The notes under the pieces were generated by a model. That model saw nothing but the letters and a program-made list of their open reading frames with translations. It made no database searches and had not been told where the DNA came from. Both the position numbers and the translations under genes were made by a program. Positions 21,408-32,344 of a stretch of DNA of 64,000 nucleotides are shown here, piece after piece; position 1 is the first letter of the stretch, and each line of letters opens with the position of its first letter. Source of the stretch: Phoma sp. XZ068 (Eukaryota > Ascomycota > Dothideomycetes > Pleosporales > Didymellaceae); contig RBKR01000015.1 of the NCBI GenBank assembly GCA_004835665.1, positions 496,001 to 560,000 on the forward strand, in the 5' to 3' direction.

Positions 21408-22022
21408 CTAGTTCTCCGCAATTGTCTTGACGAACTCTGCAACCTCGTTAGCATCTCTGCACTTCTCCCTGCCGAATCCAATAAAGGGTTCTTGGGTTGT
21501 TGGGATCGTGGTCGACTTACCCCTGTAGTCAACCTCGTCATTCGACGCATCGATTGTGCTCTTGAACAGCTCGTCGACCTCCTCCTCGCTCATCTTCTCG
21601 CCCAGGTTCGTCAGAATGTACTTGATCTGGCCCTTGCCAACGAACCCGCTGCGATCCTTGTCAAACACTTGGAAGCCGCGGATGTATTCTTCAATGTCGA
21701 AGGGCTCGCGGAAGCCGCCGGGGCGGTTGAGGATCTTGGAGAAGGTGTCGAAGTCGACTGCGGGTTGTTAGCCAGCCATCTCTAGAGCTGTGGGCGAGAT
21801 GCAGGGTGCTTCTGGGGGTGTGGATAGATAGGTGCAGAGATGAGACGTACAGTCAGCGCCTACACCGCGCTCGAGATCGGTAATCTCAGCCAGCGTCGGG
21901 TTCTGTCCACATGCGCGCAGCAAATCGCCCAGGGCGCCGCGGTCAACGCGCCCGTTGCCGCGCTTGTCGAAGAGCTGGAAAGCTTCGCGGTAGTTGGTGG
22001 AGGCCTGGTGGTCGTTATTCAT
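21408..22022 (-). CDS. Cdc4/Mlc1-like myosin essential light chain
   Basis: Complement of exons 21851-22022, 21521-21757 and 21408-21436, giving 145 residues. The introns are 93 and 84 nt; the second ends after a CTAAC branch site and restores the terminal DYREFVKTIAEN. The ATG at 22022 (MNNDHQASTNYREAFQLF) is used because the frame upstream starts at TTG. Four EF-hand-derived units are visible. Loop 1 (DKRGNGRVDRGA) and loop 3 (DKDRSGFVGKGQ) both lack an acidic residue at position 12. Calcium binding is therefore probably lost, as in other essential light chains. The family binds IQ motifs of type II and V myosins and is needed for the cytokinetic ring and septation. Confidence 0.88.
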
Positions 22023-23395
22023 TGTGCCCTTCAATCAACTCTTTGTTGTGTCTCTGTGTGTGGATTTCCAGATGCAGGAGGGCCGTGGGAGCGTGCGCCG
22101 AGTGTTGAGATGCCGTGTAACAAGGTCGTGCTGTGCGACGACGTGATGGCGCCGGCCAGCGTAAAAGGGTCTGTTTGTCCTTGCTTTGTTGACCGGCAAC
22201 GGCAGGCGCACGCAGCCAACCACCAACGCCGGAGCCACGCTCACTCCGCTTGCCTCCTCAGTAAACACGTCTATGATCTTACTCACCATTGTGTGTATAT
22301 GTGATGCTGTGGTGGTCTGGGCAACAGAAGGGTATCTCAAAAGGCCAAAATTGGGTCTGTATGGGGAAAGCGGTGTTGAATGCAGTGTCGAAGGGGCTCA
22401 AACAGGCGTGCGTGAGCGAGGACCAGGGAGCGCATCAAGCGCAACATCTGCCCGCCAAGGATGCGTTGCTAGGGAACGCCTTAGTGGGGGAATACGGTGT
22501 GCTGCTGTCGCTACACCTGCTTCGCCTCTGAAATACGGGCCTTTGGCTACTGGGTGCTGGCGGCTGGAGGTATCGAGCGAGTGCTATGAACCTGTATCTG
22601 CTGTTGTTTGCCATGTTTACTTTCCGCGAACGCGCCTTCCTCCCACCAGTGCATTAACCAGGATACAACCAAGCACGATGATATCATTGCAGAATCCTTC
22701 ACAATGCATCGAGCTCATCCATCCATGACTCCTACGTACTCAATAAATACTCTTGCACAAAGACGTAAGAGTCACCGTCGCTTTGTCGAGAGACTTGTTC
22801 GCCGACCCAATGGAGTAAAGTCAAACATGCCACGTGGAGAAGTACAAAGACGCAGCTTAAGCAGACATCAACCGCTTGAGTGACATTATGTCTTTGTCCT
22901 CTATAATTCCATTCCTTCTGGTCGCTTCTCAGTACTTTCATGACAAAACGCTCCGTGTTATATGTGTGCCTCGTCTCAAAGCATGTTGTTCGTAGAGAAG
23001 CCTACGCTCGTGGAGACGCAGTGATGACGCAGGCCTGGTAGTATATTTGAGCTGCCCCAAAATTTGATGAAGGCATACGGGCCAGCCGTGACCGTACTGG
23101 CGATGTTGACAACACATCAAAGGCAACTGAAAGACAAGAAAGTTTAACGGCATTCTTTGCCAACCATTGTCATCGTCTCCACAAAGCTCTCGAATCTACA
23201 TTGTTCGTTTTGATATCGTACCAAACTTTTAAGTCGAGTATCTATCTTTGACTTGTGGTTGACTGCTTTGTTCGAGTCGCTTCTAAATGTATAGGTACAA
23301 TGCATACAAGTGCTCGCCCGAAAAATTAAACAACGATATTCGATAGATTCATTACCATTTTTATCGTGCCTGTACACGACACGAGTTTGACCAAA
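22023..23395. other. Divergent intergenic region (1.4 kb)
   Basis: This is the promoter space of the myosin light chain gene (minus) and the protease-repeat gene (plus). A 180-codon plus-strand frame (22186-22728) starts with TTG and lacks domains. The part near 23200-23390 is AT-rich. No tRNA, tandem repeat or transposon end was recognised. Confidence 0.5.
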
Positions 23396-26300
23396 ATGAC
23401 TACGACCAGCCCCACACTTGATAGTCGGCAAAGCACTCGCGAAGAGACTACAACTCCGCCGCCGACTGAAACCTCAACTCCCACAGATGCAGACATTGTC
23501 AATCAATGGCTCAAAAAAACATACCTACGCTATGATCTCGAAGATGGCACAAATTCAGTGATCACAGTCCAAGAGTTCTTGGACATCGTTCTTACAGAGT
23601 ATCCAGAATGCTACATGCCTGACCAGACCGTGTCTCTTGCACTTGAGCTATCGGTGAAGAAGTGGAAGCGCTCCAACACTGTAGTAATCTCAGACGTGCA
23701 CGCACAAAGACTATATCACCTTGGAGTGGGAAAAGATACACGCGACGATGTGATCATCATCTGCCCTACGTTACAGCATACCTTGCTGGACTCGCAGAAG
23801 AGGTGGATCATTATACCATGTAGTGATGGTATTATGAGCGCACTGGCAGTCGGTAAAAGCTTTAAAAACGCTGATAAAGCTGGAGATGGAGATGCTATTG
23901 CAACGCCCGAGGATCCTACTTCTGAACAGGTAACTGCTGAGGAACAGCAGCCTACTTCTCAGGACACTATACCCGTGGATCAAGGTCCAGCAACTGAATC
24001 AAAAGACGATCAGCAAACCGGTGGCCAGGAGGAAGAATCTGGAAACCAGAATGGTCAGCCAAGTGGTCCAACACAGCATGGCAATCACTGGGGCCTTCTA
24101 ATTATAGATAAGACAGAGAAAATTGCACGATATGTGGACAGCGCGATCACACTGAAGCGCCAAACGGATAACCCTCTTAAAGTCAAGTTTGCATCCATAT
24201 TACCGACAGCAGTCGCTGCCGGCAAAATCCTCAGCGGGTTTGAAATCTTGCTCGGCGAAGAGCATGGCTTTCCCAAGAACGGATTCACAACAAGTACTCT
24301 CAAATATACCCCGCAACAACGGAAGGACAACTCTTATTCTGGTGATGGGGGCGCTTGCGGCCCGTTCATGTTCGCCTTTTTGGAGCACATCTTCAACCGC
24401 GCCACGACATTGGACGACATTGGCGTTCGTAAGATGTTCCCCAGAAGCCGGCGAGGTCAAGTTAGGTTTAATTCGATGCAAGCTCGCAAGGAGATTCGGA
24501 AGCTAATTGAACAAGAGGGTGAAAAGCGCGATGCAATGCCTTTCCAGCTTTCTTTAGACTTGCTTCGGGTTCTCAACGTACTGCCTGTCGAGCAGCTTCA
24601 ACAATCCGTCGACGCATACAGAGGGAGAGAGACTTCTCTCATTCGGCCAGAAGCTAACCGAACCACTGCACTGCCACCTCGACTTGTAGCTGACCCAACG
24701 TTCCTAGCTGCATTCAAGCAAGCCAGGCTTGAAAACCCCGATTATTATAAGGATCAAGAGGATAGTGAAGCTATGGCGTTATTCTATATAACACAACAGT
24801 CGGTCTTTGATACTAATAATAAGAACGCTGCTGGGGACAATGGTTCGGATCGTCAAGAAGCCAGTAACCAGGACCCGACGAAAACAGATTTTTATCTAGG
24901 CCAAATCCTGTACCGTAATGTCCCATTAGATGACTTGACCATCTGGCAAGCACATGAGGAAAGTCAAACAGACTGGCCAAGGAATACAAAAGATCTGCCA
25001 GACTTCACCAAGGTTAACGAGAGAGGCCTATCTTCGTGGCTCAACAAGAGCAGAGAGATCCGAGACCTTGCTAAGACAGACCAGAAGCATAGTAAGGCAA
25101 CATCCCGCGCTATGCTGCATGTCAAGTTCAAGAAGACTTTCTTGGGAGAGCCAGACGCGAACTTTGAGAAAATTTGGAGCGCGGATGCGACCGTTTTTAA
25201 TCCTCATGATCCGGCCTTCATGGCTATTCAGCAGCTCGAAGATAGCAGGATTCGGTATGGAGAGATGAGGCTGATGATGATGCGACACTATCAAGGCGCC
25301 GAATCGGTGCGTGCTCTTCAGGAGATTCTCAGGCGCTATAGTGTTCAAGCGCCTGCTAAGGGAAACAAACGCCAACGCGACGATGGTGATAACGGCAGCG
25401 ATGATTCTGAAGATAACGATGATACCAACGGCTACAAAGGCAGAGGTAACAAGAAAAAGAAGAACAACGGTGAACCTAAGGACCATGTTGCTGGCGGCGA
25501 CGCCCTCAACATCGAATCCCACAGTGGCCCTCAGTCGAACGGAAACGAAGCTGGCTCTGACCTCTCTGGTGAAAACAATGCCAGCAATAGCAACACCGGC
25601 AACAACAATGATGCTGGTAACCGTAACGACAACGGGGCCAGTAACAACAACACCTTGAATTATTCCCACGGTATCCCCTTGGGATTGTGGGACTTCCGTA
25701 CCATGAAGGCCGACGAGCTTGAAAAACATTTCACCCCAGAGATGCGTAAAGACTCTCGTGTGAACAACGTCAAACATGGAAACGCAATCGCAGTACCAAA
25801 CATTGTCTCAACGCGAGCACTACTCTTCGTCGATATCTCAAAAGGAAAGTTCGAAAACGAGAATGACAAAACTTGTGAGGACCTCTGGGCCAATGATTCC
25901 ATTGTCTTCAACAGTATCGAGCGAATGATGAACCGGGCACCGGAGATAATCAGGAAGAGGATGGCAGATCACTACTACCCAAAGAAGATGTCAGTGACAG
26001 ATCCAACCGAGATAATAGACGACATTATAGAGGACGATGAAGATGGAACGGACGACGCAACGCCCTCTACGGATGTAGCTGCTCCTGTCGCCCCTGAACC
26101 ACAAGCTGCAGCCAGCACATCCAATACCACCGGTACCAAACGCAAGCACAACGAAGGCGGAAAATCTCCCACCAAGAGGCCGAAGTACTCCGCTCCAGAC
26201 TTCCTCACCATGGATGACAAAGAACTCACCATCTGGCTGAAGAAGATTCCCCGACCGTTCCGTGGCGAGCTAAAACACCTAGAGCGCAAGCTAAAATACG

Positions 26301-27634
26301 TAGGTAGGGTACTTATATGGCTTGAACGCATGTGGGGCGAAGGTTTCGAAGACATGAGATACGAGTTCCCGTTGTCAGATGAGAGCATGGTCAAGCTGCA
26401 AAAGTGGCGGTTCAGACTAAAAAGTGCGGCTCCACTTTCGCAGGGAGGGATGAAAGATTTCCTGGACCGGATACTATTGCAGGAGCCAGTGATTGGGGGA
26501 AAGAAGGAACCAATTCCGTATTTAGGCGGAGATTTAGACAGGATAGAGCGCAACCAAGGTACGTTAAGCAGTGTGGGCAGTGATGACTTGTGAAGCAAGT
26601 CCGCTGTTCTTGTTATTATATTACAATCGTTTTGAGTTTAGTTGTGAACCTGATTGATTTGTCTAGGTACATCTTCAGCGGTGAGTGAGTCTACACCAGA
26701 TCCTCATAACCCTCCTCGGCGTGCCCATGCTACGCGGCCTAAACGCGTTACACTGCAGCAGCAAAAAGTAAAGGCACTTAAAAACGCTTCAAAGAGGATT
26801 TTGAACGCCGCTGACAGTCTCCAGAGTCTCAACTTCCCAACTGATCTCACCTCACCAGGCAATGTTTCCGGTGGTCAGGCGCCTATTGGACCTCTAGATG
26901 GTGATGGTGCTCAAATCAACTCCTCTTCTGACAGCCAAGAAACAGTCGAGGACCCTACGATCGAGATCTACATTGGCAGAGAAATCCTATTTCTCAACCC
27001 CAAAGATACCTCGATCTTTCGTCCCTGGGACACTACTCGTGACGGATGGCCTTCTGGAGGCGTCACCGCATTACCCGAGTTTGCCCATATCGACGCCTCC
27101 GACTTCACAGTTTGGTACAAGGCCAACCGTGAAGACCTCAAACCGAAGCTAGAGGAACGCGGTGACAAGCATGACATGGTGACGTGTCGTGCGCTCTTGC
27201 ACATGAAGTTCAAGAAGACGTTTCTACACGAGCTAGACTCCAACTTTAGCTCTGCATGGATCCAAGATCCCACTGTATTTGACCCAGCAGCTGTTCAAGA
27301 AATGCGCGCAATCCACGATCCTGCGATTCGAAACGGCGAGATCCGGAGACGCATGATGGCCGCCTACGAACGCACCATGCTCGACAAGATTGAGGCACTT
27401 CCTAAACCGATGCTGGTCGCCCCGAAGCTTACAATTCAAACGGGAAGTTTTGAAGGACCCGAGTCTTTCGATTCTGATGTTCATGTTCATAATGAAAAAC
27501 GGAGGGGGCGTAGTTCAAGTCCAGAGGATAACGAGTTACTGTCTCCTGGACCAAGGCTGAGCTCAAGGAAGCACCGTGCGAGGTATGAGCTAAGGGCGAG
27601 GCCGAAGCCGAGTGGGAAGTTGCGTGACGCTTAA
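23396..27634 (+). CDS. Ulp1/C48-type cysteine protease-like protein with four novel repeats
   Basis: Exons 23396-26558 and 26667-27634 give about 1376 residues. The 108-nt intron has a GTACGT donor and ends TTGTCTAG; it removes the stop at 26591 and joins Asn-Gln-Gly to Thr-Ser-Ser in frame. The second exon has no ATG at its start, supporting one gene. Residues about 35-345 resemble an Ulp1 SUMO protease catalytic domain: GNHWGLLIID (His231), ARYVDS (Asp248), a Gln at 307-308, and DGGACGPFMF (Cys321). A long acidic Gln/Thr-rich insert (about 165-225) precedes the His. The rest carries four related segments separated by disordered, Asn-rich or Lys-rich linkers with nuclear-localisation-like patches (KRKHNE, KRPK). 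I know no family combining these parts. A nuclear SUMO- or ubiquitin-like peptidase is an inference. Translation past the donor gives a shorter 1065-residue form. Confidence 0.75.
24890..25294 (+). repeat. Repeat unit R1 of the protease-like protein
   Basis: Residues 499-633. It begins FYLGQILYRN and has the core DFTKVNERGLSSWL, then SRAMLHVKFKKTFLGE, then IRYGEMRLMMMRHYQ. It is the best match to R4. Confidence 0.65.
25655..25990 (+). repeat. Repeat unit R2 of the protease-like protein
   Basis: Residues 754-865, diverged. The recognisable parts are DFRTMKADELEKHF, STRALLFVDISKGKFE, DLWANDSIVFN, and EIIRKRMADHY. These appear in the same order as in R1 and R4. Confidence 0.5.
26192..26428 (+). 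repeat. Partial repeat unit R3 of the protease-like protein
   Basis: Residues 933-1011. The opening APDFLTMDDKELTIWL resembles the D-F-x-x-M/V...L-x-x-W-L core of R1 and R2, but the later part does not align convincingly, so this may be a truncated or strongly diverged copy. Confidence 0.35.
26963..27376 (+). repeat. Repeat unit R4 of the protease-like protein (second exon)
   Basis: 138 residues, beginning EIYIGREILFL. CRALLHMKFKKTFLHELDSN, DPTVFDP and IRNGEIRRRMMAAYE align with R1 almost without gaps. Confidence 0.65.
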
Positions 27635-28011
27635 GGCGCATCAAAGATTGGCTAGAGGCTGTAAAGACAAGAGGGCCTGGAAGAGCGGTAAACGGCGAGG
27701 AAGTTACGATCCGGGATCGCGTGCTGAGAAGTTTCTTATATGACGGCCGTTTGATTTTTGAGCCAGTTAGTTCTACTTATGTTTGTTTGAATCTCATTTG
27801 ATTTTCCCAGTACTTTGCGAATGTATGCATAGCCATCGTTGCTCGAACGACGGAGTGCAAGTGTAATGAGTCTGACATTGGCGGTGTAAATGTAAGAGCC
27901 ATGGCCTGCATCGTCCCCAAACATCTTAAGGTCTTGTAAAGTGACAACTCCTTCACGCAAAATTCCTTAGCTCAGAGTTGTATCCTCGAAGATAGTGATA
28001 CCCGCCCACTT
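27635..28011. other. Convergent intergenic region
   Basis: About 375 bases between the stops of the protease-repeat gene and the kinase gene. No feature recognised. Confidence 0.5.
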
Positions 28012-29790
28012 TCATGCACCAGAGGTCTCCGCAGCTTCGAAGGGCTCAGGGCCAGAATTGCACTGCGCACACTGCAATGAGCGAGTAGCATCTTCAATTG
28101 CTTTTGCAGTAGGTCGGCAACTGGGTTTGGGATGTAGCATGCTGGGAAGTAGATCCAGAAATCTTGTGTCAAATCTTCTCAATATATGGCGCCTGCGGTA
28201 ATTGATGGCAGATCGATCGCGAGCTTCCTGGAACCATTGGCGGATCTCCTCTATGTTCATGTGATATGGATACGACGGCGATCCACGGTTGCCAACGTAG
28301 TTCCTGAGGAGCAATCGTAGCCTTCCCCACTCGTCGTACATAGAAGCAGAGAGTATTGTAGCCATCATTTCCACGAATACACATCCAATCGAGAAGATGT
28401 CGGAACTGAAACCTCTCCTCTCTTGCTCAACGACTTCAGGTGCTGCGTAACGGGGGGTGAACAAGGGAATACGCGACTCAGTCTCTGACTCTGCAGCGGA
28501 CTTGTAAGCTCGAGCTATGCCAAAGTCTGCTATGTAGATTTTGTAAGTCGAGGAGAAAAGTGGTTTTCCGTGTTCCATAGGTCGCACCAGGAGATTTCCT
28601 GGCTTGAAGTCCATATGCCTGATGTTGTGCGCATGAATGAATGACACCGCATTCGATATACAGCCGAAAAAGGTTGTAAGGGCATCAGTGCCAATCCAAG
28701 CTTGCGACTTCGAACCGTTCGAGGGATTGTCGCTCAAGTTGATCCTCAGGCTGCTGCTGCGCTTGTTCACCTCGTCCATATATTCTGTAAGATTCCATTG
28801 TGCAGCCGGATACAACAAAATGGCTAGGCGTTTCTCAATGGTATAAGTACCGACGACTCGAACGATGTGTGAGTGGCGCAGCTTGTTTAGATGCTCGACT
28901 TCGGAAATCGCCTCGGTCTTCTTTAAAGAACGCGAACAGAAGATTGTCTTTCGCGCCAGTCTTATTCGGCGGCACCTGACGCATTCAACAATAGCTGACT
29001 GGCCATGTCCAAGAATCTTTTCTGATCTGAGTGGAATCTTGCTTTCGTCCCGCGATGTATACTCCACATGCTCTCCGCGGCCAGACCAATCGAGCTCATT
29101 GGTAAGAATACCACGAGCATCCAGATACTTCATCCACTCACTGCTGAACACTGGGCCTTTTGCTAGTACTCGTGATGTGATAGCTTCTCTAACCTTGTCG
29201 CTTCTTTTCATTGCATCGCACACATACTGAAAATATGCTTGTTTTAACTTCTTTGGATCCTCAATGGTCTCCAGCCCCAAGCGTTTCAGTGTCTGCACTG
29301 TCTGCAGCCATCGGTCAGTACTCTTTAGAGCTCTAGAGTTGTTCTTCCCGGTCTGAACCACTCCGTTCTGAGTGATGTCTAGTAGCCATTCTGAGCGGTT
29401 CTCCAGAATCTCAAGGCTGGCGGTAAAATAGGATACAGCGGAAGATCGGCCTGTGTGGAAGCTAAGTGGGGTACCAGTAGATGATGGACCGCTCATGATT
29501 GTTCCATGCGCTGAACCCAGGCTCCGACGAGAGCTGCTACGGCTATTCAACTTTGGTCTTGAAGAGACCGGGCCAAAGACAGTTGCCATTGTCTTTTGAG
29601 GAAGATCACCAGCAAGGTCGAGCTCGTCCTCGTCATCCACCTGAAATTGCGTTGAAGGCTTCCCGGTGGTACCGTGTCTTCTCAAGGCCAAAGTTTTGCT
29701 TAACGGTGCTGGCCTTTGTCTGTCGGCGGCCCATTGTTGATTGGTTCGAATGCGCATATCGCCAATCGGCGCCGCTACTTCGGTTGTCAT
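28012..29790 (-). CDS. Serine/threonine protein kinase, non-RD type
   Basis: This intronless gene encodes 592 residues. The ATG at 29790 (MTTEVAAPIGDMR) is used, since the longer upstream frame starts with TTG. A disordered N-terminus with Ser-rich stretches is followed by a helical region (about 130-240). The kinase domain spans about 250-550, with a glycine loop ILGHGQSAIVE, a Lys in LARKTIF, and the catalytic loop HMDFKPGN (Asp394, Lys396, Asn399). DFG is at 422-424, followed by YAAPE and SSDIFSIGCVFVEMM. The HRD arginine is replaced by Met, making it non-RD, but all residues needed for catalysis are present, so it should be active. The C-terminal end has a CAQC pair. The N-terminal helical domain plus kinase is common in expanded fungal kinase sets whose targets are unknown. 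Confidence 0.85.
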   Translation of the reverse strand: MTTEVAAPIGDMRIRTNQQWAADRQRPAPLSKTLALRRHGTTGKPSTQFQVDDEDELDLAGDLPQKTMATVFGPVSSRPKLNSRSSSRRSLGSAHGTIMSGPSSTGTPLSFHTGRSSAVSYFTASLEILENRSEWLLDITQNGVVQTGKNNSRALKSTDRWLQTVQTLKRLGLETIEDPKKLKQAYFQYVCDAMKRSDKVREAITSRVLAKGPVFSSEWMKYLDARGILTNELDWSGRGEHVEYTSRDESKIPLRSEKILGHGQSAIVECVRCRRIRLARKTIFCSRSLKKTEAISEVEHLNKLRHSHIVRVVGTYTIEKRLAILLYPAAQWNLTEYMDEVNKRSSSLRINLSDNPSNGSKSQAWIGTDALTTFFGCISNAVSFIHAHNIRHMDFKPGNLLVRPMEHGKPLFSSTYKIYIADFGIARAYKSAAESETESRIPLFTPRYAAPEVVEQERRGFSSDIFSIGCVFVEMMATILSASMYDEWGRLRLLLRNYVGNRGSPSYPYHMNIEEIRQWFQEARDRSAINYRRRHILRRFDTRFLDLLPSMLHPKPSCRPTAKAIEDATRSLQCAQCNSGPEPFEAAETSGA

Positions 29791-30396
29791 GATTGAATTT
29801 GACTGGAGTGCAATGAACTGGAAATAAAGAAGGACGAAGCCAAGGGAGGCGTGTTTGCGTGTCAGGCCGAACTTAATGTTAGAGAAGCGGGCGGAGTCGA
29901 GGCCGTGCAGGGCTTCAGCCGCACCGGACACAACCTCTGTGGCTGCATATCGAAGACTCTCGACCTCGGACTGGCGAGATGCATCGCTAGCATGGGTGTA
30001 GGGATACGAAACAATGGAGACTGTAACAAAAGTATCGAAGGCGTTCGTGGTGGTCTTAGGGCATACCAATCAAGTGGTCGGTTCACCCACACCCTAATGG
30101 AAGCGAGCCGAGGATGCCGCCTCCCGTGCTCAGACGTCTGAGGCAAGGAGCACTCCCTGCATATCGCGTATTTGAGTAGCAAACGGCTAACAGGTGCACA
30201 CGGGGCGGATATCAGGCCTAATGGCGAATCATTGCATATGGGTATAAAACAGATACAGCCTAACAACAACTGCAGTGCGATAACCGCAGCTCTAAGAGGA
30301 CTACGACCTTCAAATGACGTGACTTCTGTTCATTCAGAGCCTCACAGTTCTCCCCATATGATGGCAGCGGTGGCGTTTGCTCGCGATGCTTGTCAT
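29791..30396. other. Intergenic region between ECM11 and the kinase gene
   Basis: About 600 bases carrying the kinase promoter and the 3' flank of the Ecm11 gene. The minus-strand frame remains open for 93 codons upstream of the kinase ATG without another ATG, which could reflect an unseen 5' exon. Confidence 0.4.
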
Positions 30397-32013
30397 TTAG
30401 CCCCTCCTTGGTCGAGGGCTCCTGGACACCCTTGGACTCTTCGGCACCAGTCCCTCGCCCTGGGTCTTCATCTTGGCCATGGCACTCTCAACAATCCGCT
30501 GCTTCTTCGCAACGTGTTCATGGCGTGTCTCAATCTCTCGTTCAAACCCTTTAGCTGCTGTCCGCTTCTTCTTTCGTGCCTCTTTCGTATTCTTGATGAT
30601 CGTGCTGAACTGATCTAGGAACCAATCCCCCGCATCCTCCCACTCGTGGGTTGGAAGCGCGCTGAAGAACTTGGATTGCGTGACAGGATCAAAGTGGCAC
30701 TGTGCAAACTCCAAACGCTCGCCCAGAGGCTTCTCACGCATGTCTTCAGGCAGAAGAGGCTCAGCCTGACGCGGGATCTTGTCAAAGCTCTCGTCCTTTA
30801 GCTGGTTATAGCCCAATTTGAAAAGATCCTCTGAATCGTAGTCTTCGAGCGGAGAGATCGGAGGCTCTTCCACTGGGGCAGGTTCAAGCTGCTGTTGGAC
30901 GATAGGTACCAAATTAGCAAGTGGGGCTGAGGCTTGCGTTGATGTAGTCGCGGGTTGTGTGATCGTTAGGGCTGGATTGTGAGTGCGTCCTGGTCCCGTT
31001 GGCAGCCTCGAAGACCGGCGTGGAAGGCCGCCCTGGGGTCCTTGTACGAAAATTTCAGGTCGAGCGTGAGTAGCTGGATGTGCTACCGACCTTTGCTCAC
31101 GGGTGACCTGGCTGTACGTAGGTGGTTGGCTGGTTGACGGATGGACTCTATTATGCTGCTGGCCGGGCTGTGCGGTAGCATGCACGGCATTGTCAGTGCG
31201 TTGTTGTCCACGGATCTGTGCACCCTGTCGCCAAAGTGTGGAGTTTTGGGGCATGGCAGGATTGGCATGCAACATATCGAACGCTGGCATCCGCTGCAGA
31301 GGCTGCGGGTTGAAGAGCGTAGCGGTTGGTCCTTGTGGAGGAAGGCGTTGCGGGGAAGGCGATAGAGAACCGACTTCTTCGACGAGTGGCTCCTGGTGTT
31401 CGTCCCACTCTGTAGGGTTGCCATCAGTTGTTGTAGGATATGAATCACCGTCCACTGTTGGAAAAAGATGTGGTGGACCGAGACTTAGGTACTGCACTTG
31501 CGCCTCGTTGCTGGCATCAAGCATGTTATTCTCCTTGAGGTACTGCAAGTGTATATCAGTGAAACGAAACTCGCCAGCGCCCTCGTCTCCGTCTTCTGAA
31601 GTCTCTTCAGATGCTTCTTCTTCGTCGCTGCCAGTCTCAGACCTTTCATCATTATCAGGTTGCAGCATCTGCTGAGGAAGCTGTGGACTGTTCTCAACCT
31701 GAATGGCTGAATGATTCACTGTTGTATCGAGACTTTCAGCGTCAGTATCGTAGTGAGCACGCCTTCGACCTTCGCTTGATGGTCGTTGCGGTAGGTGCGG
31801 TTGTTGCAACGAGGCAGGTTGCTGCTGAGCGACACTCTCACCGCGTGCAGGGAGCTCTTGCGCTGTAGTGGGTCGAGCGACACTCGACTTCATCTGCACT
31901 TTGGCATTTGCTGCGATCGCTTGTCGCTGAGGGTTGACTGCCGGCTGCCCATTTTGAGGACTGCCTGCTCGGCCATTGCGGCTACCTTTGACAAAATTCT
32001 GCAATCCTGACAT
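30397..32013 (-). CDS. ECM11: Ecm11-domain protein
   Basis: This single-exon gene encodes 538 residues, beginning MSGLQNFVKGSRNGRAG. The first 370 residues are disordered, Gln- and Pro-rich, with one acidic stretch. The C-terminal part is the Ecm11 domain: LFKLGYNQLKDESFDKIP, FFSALPTHEWEDAGDWFLDQ, then a basic coiled coil (NTKEARKKKRTAAKGFEREI) and a final helix. In budding yeast Ecm11 with Gmc2 forms the central element of the synaptonemal complex and is SUMO-modified in meiosis. Whether the filamentous-fungus homologues do the same is not established. The order disordered N-terminus then C-terminal domain is the family norm. I am confident of the domain and less so of the role. Confidence 0.8.
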   Translation of the reverse strand: MSGLQNFVKGSRNGRAGSPQNGQPAVNPQRQAIAANAKVQMKSSVARPTTAQELPARGESVAQQQPASLQQPHLPQRPSSEGRRRAHYDTDAESLDTTVNHSAIQVENSPQLPQQMLQPDNDERSETGSDEEEASEETSEDGDEGAGEFRFTDIHLQYLKENNMLDASNEAQVQYLSLGPPHLFPTVDGDSYPTTTDGNPTEWDEHQEPLVEEVGSLSPSPQRLPPQGPTATLFNPQPLQRMPAFDMLHANPAMPQNSTLWRQGAQIRGQQRTDNAVHATAQPGQQHNRVHPSTSQPPTYSQVTREQRSVAHPATHARPEIFVQGPQGGLPRRSSRLPTGPGRTHNPALTITQPATTSTQASAPLANLVPIVQQQLEPAPVEEPPISPLEDYDSEDLFKLGYNQLKDESFDKIPRQAEPLLPEDMREKPLGERLEFAQCHFDPVTQSKFFSALPTHEWEDAGDWFLDQFSTIIKNTKEARKKKRTAAKGFEREIETRHEHVAKKQRIVESAMAKMKTQGEGLVPKSPRVSRSPRPRRG

Positions 32014-32344
32014 AGTGTCAGTTCTTTGACGCGTGATTCGAGCTTCGTGAGGCAGCTTTCGGTCGATGTCACGCGCTTCGGCGTCAAAAGACGAGCGATG
32101 AGAGGTGAGGTGTCCAGGACGGGCAAGCGCGTTCGTATTTGGCGCTAAATGAATGCGGCATCGCCTCGGGCGTCACTCAGAACTCGCGACGGGCGATGAC
32201 GATAGCTTATCTCCGTTGACTTCCCTTCGCCCATGGCCAAGGTCAACAATCAGCTTTTCCTTTGGGTCGCATGCTTCTTACTATGGGCATGAACTCAGTT
32301 ATAACTATGTCTCAGTGTCACCTCTATAAGCTCCCAAACGAGGC
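32014..32344. other. Divergent promoter region
   Basis: 331 bases shared by the Ecm11 gene (minus) and the F-box-type gene (plus). GC-rich near 32160-32200. No ORF. Confidence 0.5.

Noticed and set aside
22186..22728. 180-codon plus-strand frame between the myosin light chain and protease genes
   Set aside because: It starts with TTG, has irregular composition and no recognisable domain.
23366..23395. Start of the protease-repeat protein ten codons upstream at 23366
   Set aside because: The codon there is GTG, not ATG; the first ATG in frame is 23396. The same check moved the starts of many genes here (for example 1395, 9859, 15432, 17557, 29790, 36466, 50063, 56684, 62993).
26654..27634. 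Second exon of the protease-repeat gene as an independent gene
   Set aside because: It has no ATG at its beginning (the first codon would be TTG), and a GT...AG intron joins it in frame to the upstream gene. The shared repeat also fits one protein.
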